Source of the DNA: Acidimicrobiaceae bacterium
Lineage (GTDB): Bacteria; Actinomycetota; Acidimicrobiia; Acidimicrobiales; MedAcidi-G1
Assembly (NCBI GenBank): GCA_003541675.1
Contig: DPMC01000247.1
Coordinates: 1 to 7,435, forward strand
DNA: 7,435 nt
Direction: 5' to 3'
Shown: one piece after another, positions 5,614 to 7,435 of the stretch
Layout: the number at the start of each line of letters is the position of its first letter
How positions within the stretch are numbered: the stretch's first letter is position 1
Notes under the pieces: model-generated
Databases searched by the model: none
The model's input: the letters and a program-made list of their open reading frames with translations, nothing else
What the model was told of the DNA's origin: nothing
Translations under genes and position numbers: made by a program

Positions 5614-7194
5614 CTACGGCCAAGGAATTTCAGCCATGGCTTCCTTTAGTTCGTACTTCAGGATCTTCATGGTGGCGTTGCGGGGCAGCGGGCCGTCGTA
5701 CACCACCAGTTGTTCAGGCACCTTCTGGCGCATGAGGCCGGCGTCGGCGCACGCCTCGGCCATTTGGTCGAGGGTCAGTGGTTCAGAGTCCTCCGCTGTC
5801 TCGACAACCGCACAGACCCGTTCACCACGCTCAGTGTCGGGAAGGCCGATGACGGCCACGGCACCGACGGCCGGGTGGGTGTAGAGGACGTCCTCGATCT
5901 CCTTGGCGGCGATGTTCTCACCCTTGCGGATGATCACGTCCTTCAATCGACCGGTGAGAGTGACGTGGCCGTCATCACGCATGACGGCTAGGTCGCCGCT
6001 GCGGAACCGGCCCAGATCGTCGAAGGCATCCGCGTTCAGAGAGGGGTCCCGGTAGCCCTTGAAGAGCTGTGGGCCCGAGATCCGGACCTCGCCCTCCTCT
6101 CCACGGTCGCATTCGCTTCCATCGGGTCGACAGATGGCTACTTGCGCGGCATGCACTGGATGACCTTCGGTGTGGGCGAGTTGGTCGTCAGAATCAGCGG
6201 GCGATCCCTGACAGATCATCGGGCTTTCGGTCATGCCGTAGCCGTGGGCCACCGGGATGCCCATCTCGGCCTGCACTTCGAAGAAAATCTCGGGAGGTTT
6301 GGGAGCTCCGCCTCCCGAGAGGAGGCGAAGTGTCGGGATGATCGGCTCGTCGGGCTGCTGGCGCTGGACCCCGAGGAACATCGTGTAGAAGACAGTGCTG
6401 CCACCAGCCATCGTCACTCTGTGGCGGCGGTAGGCGTCTACCACCGCACCTAGGTCGAACTTCTCGACAAGCACGGCCGGGAAGCCGCTGGCCAGGAGAC
6501 AGACCAGGTAGTCGGGGCCACCAATGTGGGCGTACGGGAAGGCAATCGACCCGACGTCGGTGGGCTGCATGTCCAATGCCCGAGCTAGACCTACGCCTCC
6601 GGCCATGAGGCTGGCATCGGTATGCAGCACGCCTTTGGGATCCGAAGTGGTGCCTGACGTGTAATAGGTCCACCGGATGGGCGGCTCTCCGTCGGCCAGT
6701 GTCGCCGGGACCGGTGGGAGTTCAGCCGGGTCTCCTTCGGGCAGGGTGTCGTAGGTGTCCAGCACGGTCGGCGGCGAGTCGAGGTCAGCGGTAACCCGCT
6801 CGACCATGGCCCGGTAGTCGAAGCCATTCCACTCCCCCGGTGTGAGTACTACCTCGGCGGCTGTCTGACGGATGCAGAAGCCGACCTCGCGGTCCCGGTA
6901 GATGTGAATGATCGGGTTTTGGACGGCACCGAGGCGCGACAGGGCAAGGGACACCACGATGGTCTCGATACGGGTGGGCAGCACCCATGTCACGGGGGTG
7001 CCTTCGCCGATACCCATAGCGGCGAATCCGGCGGCCGTGCGTTCAGCCCACGCCCTGGCCTCGGCAAAGGTCACCGTTCGCTCCGGTGCCTCATCCCCGC
7101 CAGGGTCGATCAGGAATGCCCGATCCGGACTGTCGGCCACCCGCCGTTCGACCAGCTCCCAGAACGTCCGGGCGTCGTAGATCGGTTCACTCAT
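5614..7194 (-). CDS. AMP-forming acyl-CoA synthetase (cyclohexanecarboxylate-CoA ligase-like)
   Basis: This is an ANL-superfamily ligase that makes acyl-AMP from a carboxylic acid and ATP, then an acyl-CoA. The 526-aa length is standard. Motifs in order are the P-loop A3, YTSGTTSDPKG (178-188); A5, GYGMTES (318-324); A7, FRSGDLAVMRDDGH (397-410) with the ribose-binding Asp401; the hinge A8, GRLKDVIIRKGENI (415-428); and A10, PRNATMKILK (504-513), where Lys510 is the adenylation lysine. Met replaces the usual Gly just before it. The segment NPIIHIYRDREVGFCIRQT (93-111) reminds me of alicyclic/aromatic acid ligases annotated as cyclohexanecarboxylate-CoA ligase, but substrate is unproven. No signal peptide is present. 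The ATG is supported by GGAGG at 7210-7206 on this strand, although the 11-nt spacing is long. It may feed the neighbouring hydratase and dehydrogenase. Confidence 0.95.
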   Translation of the reverse strand: MSEPIYDARTFWELVERRVADSPDRAFLIDPGGDEAPERTVTFAEARAWAERTAAGFAAMGIGEGTPVTWVLPTRIETIVVSLALSRLGAVQNPIIHIYRDREVGFCIRQTAAEVVLTPGEWNGFDYRAMVERVTADLDSPPTVLDTYDTLPEGDPAELPPVPATLADGEPPIRWTYYTSGTTSDPKGVLHTDASLMAGGVGLARALDMQPTDVGSIAFPYAHIGGPDYLVCLLASGFPAVLVEKFDLGAVVDAYRRHRVTMAGGSTVFYTMFLGVQRQQPDEPIIPTLRLLSGGGAPKPPEIFFEVQAEMGIPVAHGYGMTESPMICQGSPADSDDQLAHTEGHPVHAAQVAICRPDGSECDRGEEGEVRISGPQLFKGYRDPSLNADAFDDLGRFRSGDLAVMRDDGHVTLTGRLKDVIIRKGENIAAKEIEDVLYTHPAVGAVAVIGLPDTERGERVCAVVETAEDSEPLTLDQMAEACADAGLMRQKVPEQLVVYDGPLPRNATMKILKYELKEAMAEIPWP

Positions 7195-7310
7195 GTTGCT
7201 CGGGGCCTCCGTGATCGTGGCGTCGTCCGATCAAGAGGATCGCGCACCAGTCCGGTGTCGTCACCTTCGGACAGCCCTGGTCGACCCCGAGGGCAACCGC
7301 AACCCACTCG

Positions 7311-7316
7311 TACACT
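7311..7316 (+). promoter_or_regulatory. Candidate tRNA-Pro -10 box
   Basis: TACACT matches TANNNT and ends 11 nt before the mature tRNA 5' end, placing transcription start a few bases upstream of the tRNA. No -35 match is seen at 16-19 nt spacing. The hexamer is identical to the one before the universal stress protein gene. Confidence 0.45.
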
Positions 7317-7327
7317 GGCTGCCGATC

Positions 7328-7404
7328 CGGGATGTGGCGCAGCCAGGTAGCGCACCTGCTTTGGGAGCAGGGGGTCGGGAGTTCAAATCTCCCCATCCCG
7401 ACCA
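7328..7404 (+). tRNA. tRNA-Pro (anticodon UGG), CCA encoded
   Basis: The full cloverleaf can be folded by eye. The acceptor stem CGGGATG (7328-7334) pairs perfectly with CATCCCG (7394-7400). The D arm is GCGC-AGCCAGGTA-GCGC (7337-7353). The anticodon stem CCTGC/GCAGG encloses the loop TTTGGGA (7360-7366), giving anticodon TGG at 7362-7364. The variable loop is 5 nt, and the T arm is GGGAG-TTCAAAT-CTCCC (7377-7393). The discriminator base is A7401 and CCA is encoded at 7402-7404. C1-G72 together with A73 is the usual bacterial tRNA-Pro identity pattern for ProRS. UGG reads CCA and, by wobble, other proline codons. Confidence 0.97.
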
Positions 7405-7421
7405 GCAAATCGTTTGGTGAC

Positions 7422-7435
7422 CTGCGGAAACGCAG
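7422..7435 (+). terminator. GAAA-loop hairpin downstream of tRNA-Pro, at the window edge
   Basis: CTGCG (7422-7426) and CGCAG (7431-7435) pair perfectly around a GAAA tetraloop, a stable GNRA-type loop. The stem begins 18 nt after the tRNA CCA end and probably extends, since a C precedes the left arm, but the window stops here and any T-run cannot be seen. It is a likely tRNA terminator or processing element. Confidence 0.4.

Noticed and set aside
7193..7420. 75-aa open frame across the tRNA gene
   Set aside because: It reads through the tRNA-Pro cloverleaf; such tRNA-derived peptides are a known annotation artefact.
7328..7435. tRNA-Pro as an integration site for a mobile element
   Set aside because: No integrase gene, direct repeat of the tRNA 3' end or phage-like gene is visible; the window ends just after the tRNA, so it cannot be tested here.
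1..7435. CRISPR array, insertion sequence, toxin-antitoxin or defence system
   Set aside because: No regularly spaced repeats, transposase, terminal repeats or recognisable defence/toxin proteins were found on either strand.

Overview
This window looks like ordinary chromosomal DNA from a high-GC actinobacterium. The gene content fits the class Acidimicrobiia or a related free-living (possibly marine) lineage, but that placement is inference. The supports are: a CarD protein very close to the actinobacterial/mycobacterial type, strong use of G/C in third codon positions, several purine-rich GGAGG-type ribosome binding sites, TANNNT-type -10 boxes without clear -35 boxes, and several acyl-CoA metabolism genes among housekeeping genes. 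I see no phage, transposon, plasmid, CRISPR or defence-system signature.

Layout: (1) 1-467, minus strand: the N-terminal 155 codons of an acyl-CoA dehydrogenase that runs off the left edge. (2) 468-605: a divergent intergenic region with a perfect 7-bp dyad next to a candidate proS promoter. (3) 606-3889, plus strand: a housekeeping/regulatory run of proS (prolyl-tRNA synthetase), an unrecognised 126-aa protein with a small beta-rich N-terminal domain, carD (RNA-polymerase-binding regulator) and a UspA-type universal stress protein. (4) 3890-4164: the longest non-coding stretch (275 bp), with inverted repeats, a possible small minus-strand ORF and structured leader sequence before the next gene. 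(5) 4165-4707: an Ogt/MGMT-type O6-alkylguanine-DNA alkyltransferase. (6) 4771-5562: a crotonase-family enoyl-CoA hydratase. (7) 5614-7194, minus strand: an AMP-forming acyl-CoA synthetase, convergent with the hydratase gene. (8) 7328-7404: tRNA-Pro(UGG) with an encoded CCA end, followed by a GAAA-loop hairpin at the right edge.

Functionally, two themes are interleaved. One is information processing and stress: ProRS and its cognate tRNA-Pro, CarD, Usp and alkylation-damage repair. The other is acyl-CoA catabolism: ligase, dehydrogenase and hydratase would supply activation, alpha-beta desaturation and hydration in a beta-oxidation-like pathway. The three acyl-CoA genes lie in different orientations and do not form one operon, so a shared pathway is only suggested.

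I did not find an exciting undescribed system. The items most worth a second look are the unrecognised 126-aa protein between proS and carD, the structured leader over the ogt ribosome binding site, the possible small ORF antisense in the ogt upstream region, and the dyad between the divergent acyl-CoA dehydrogenase and proS genes.
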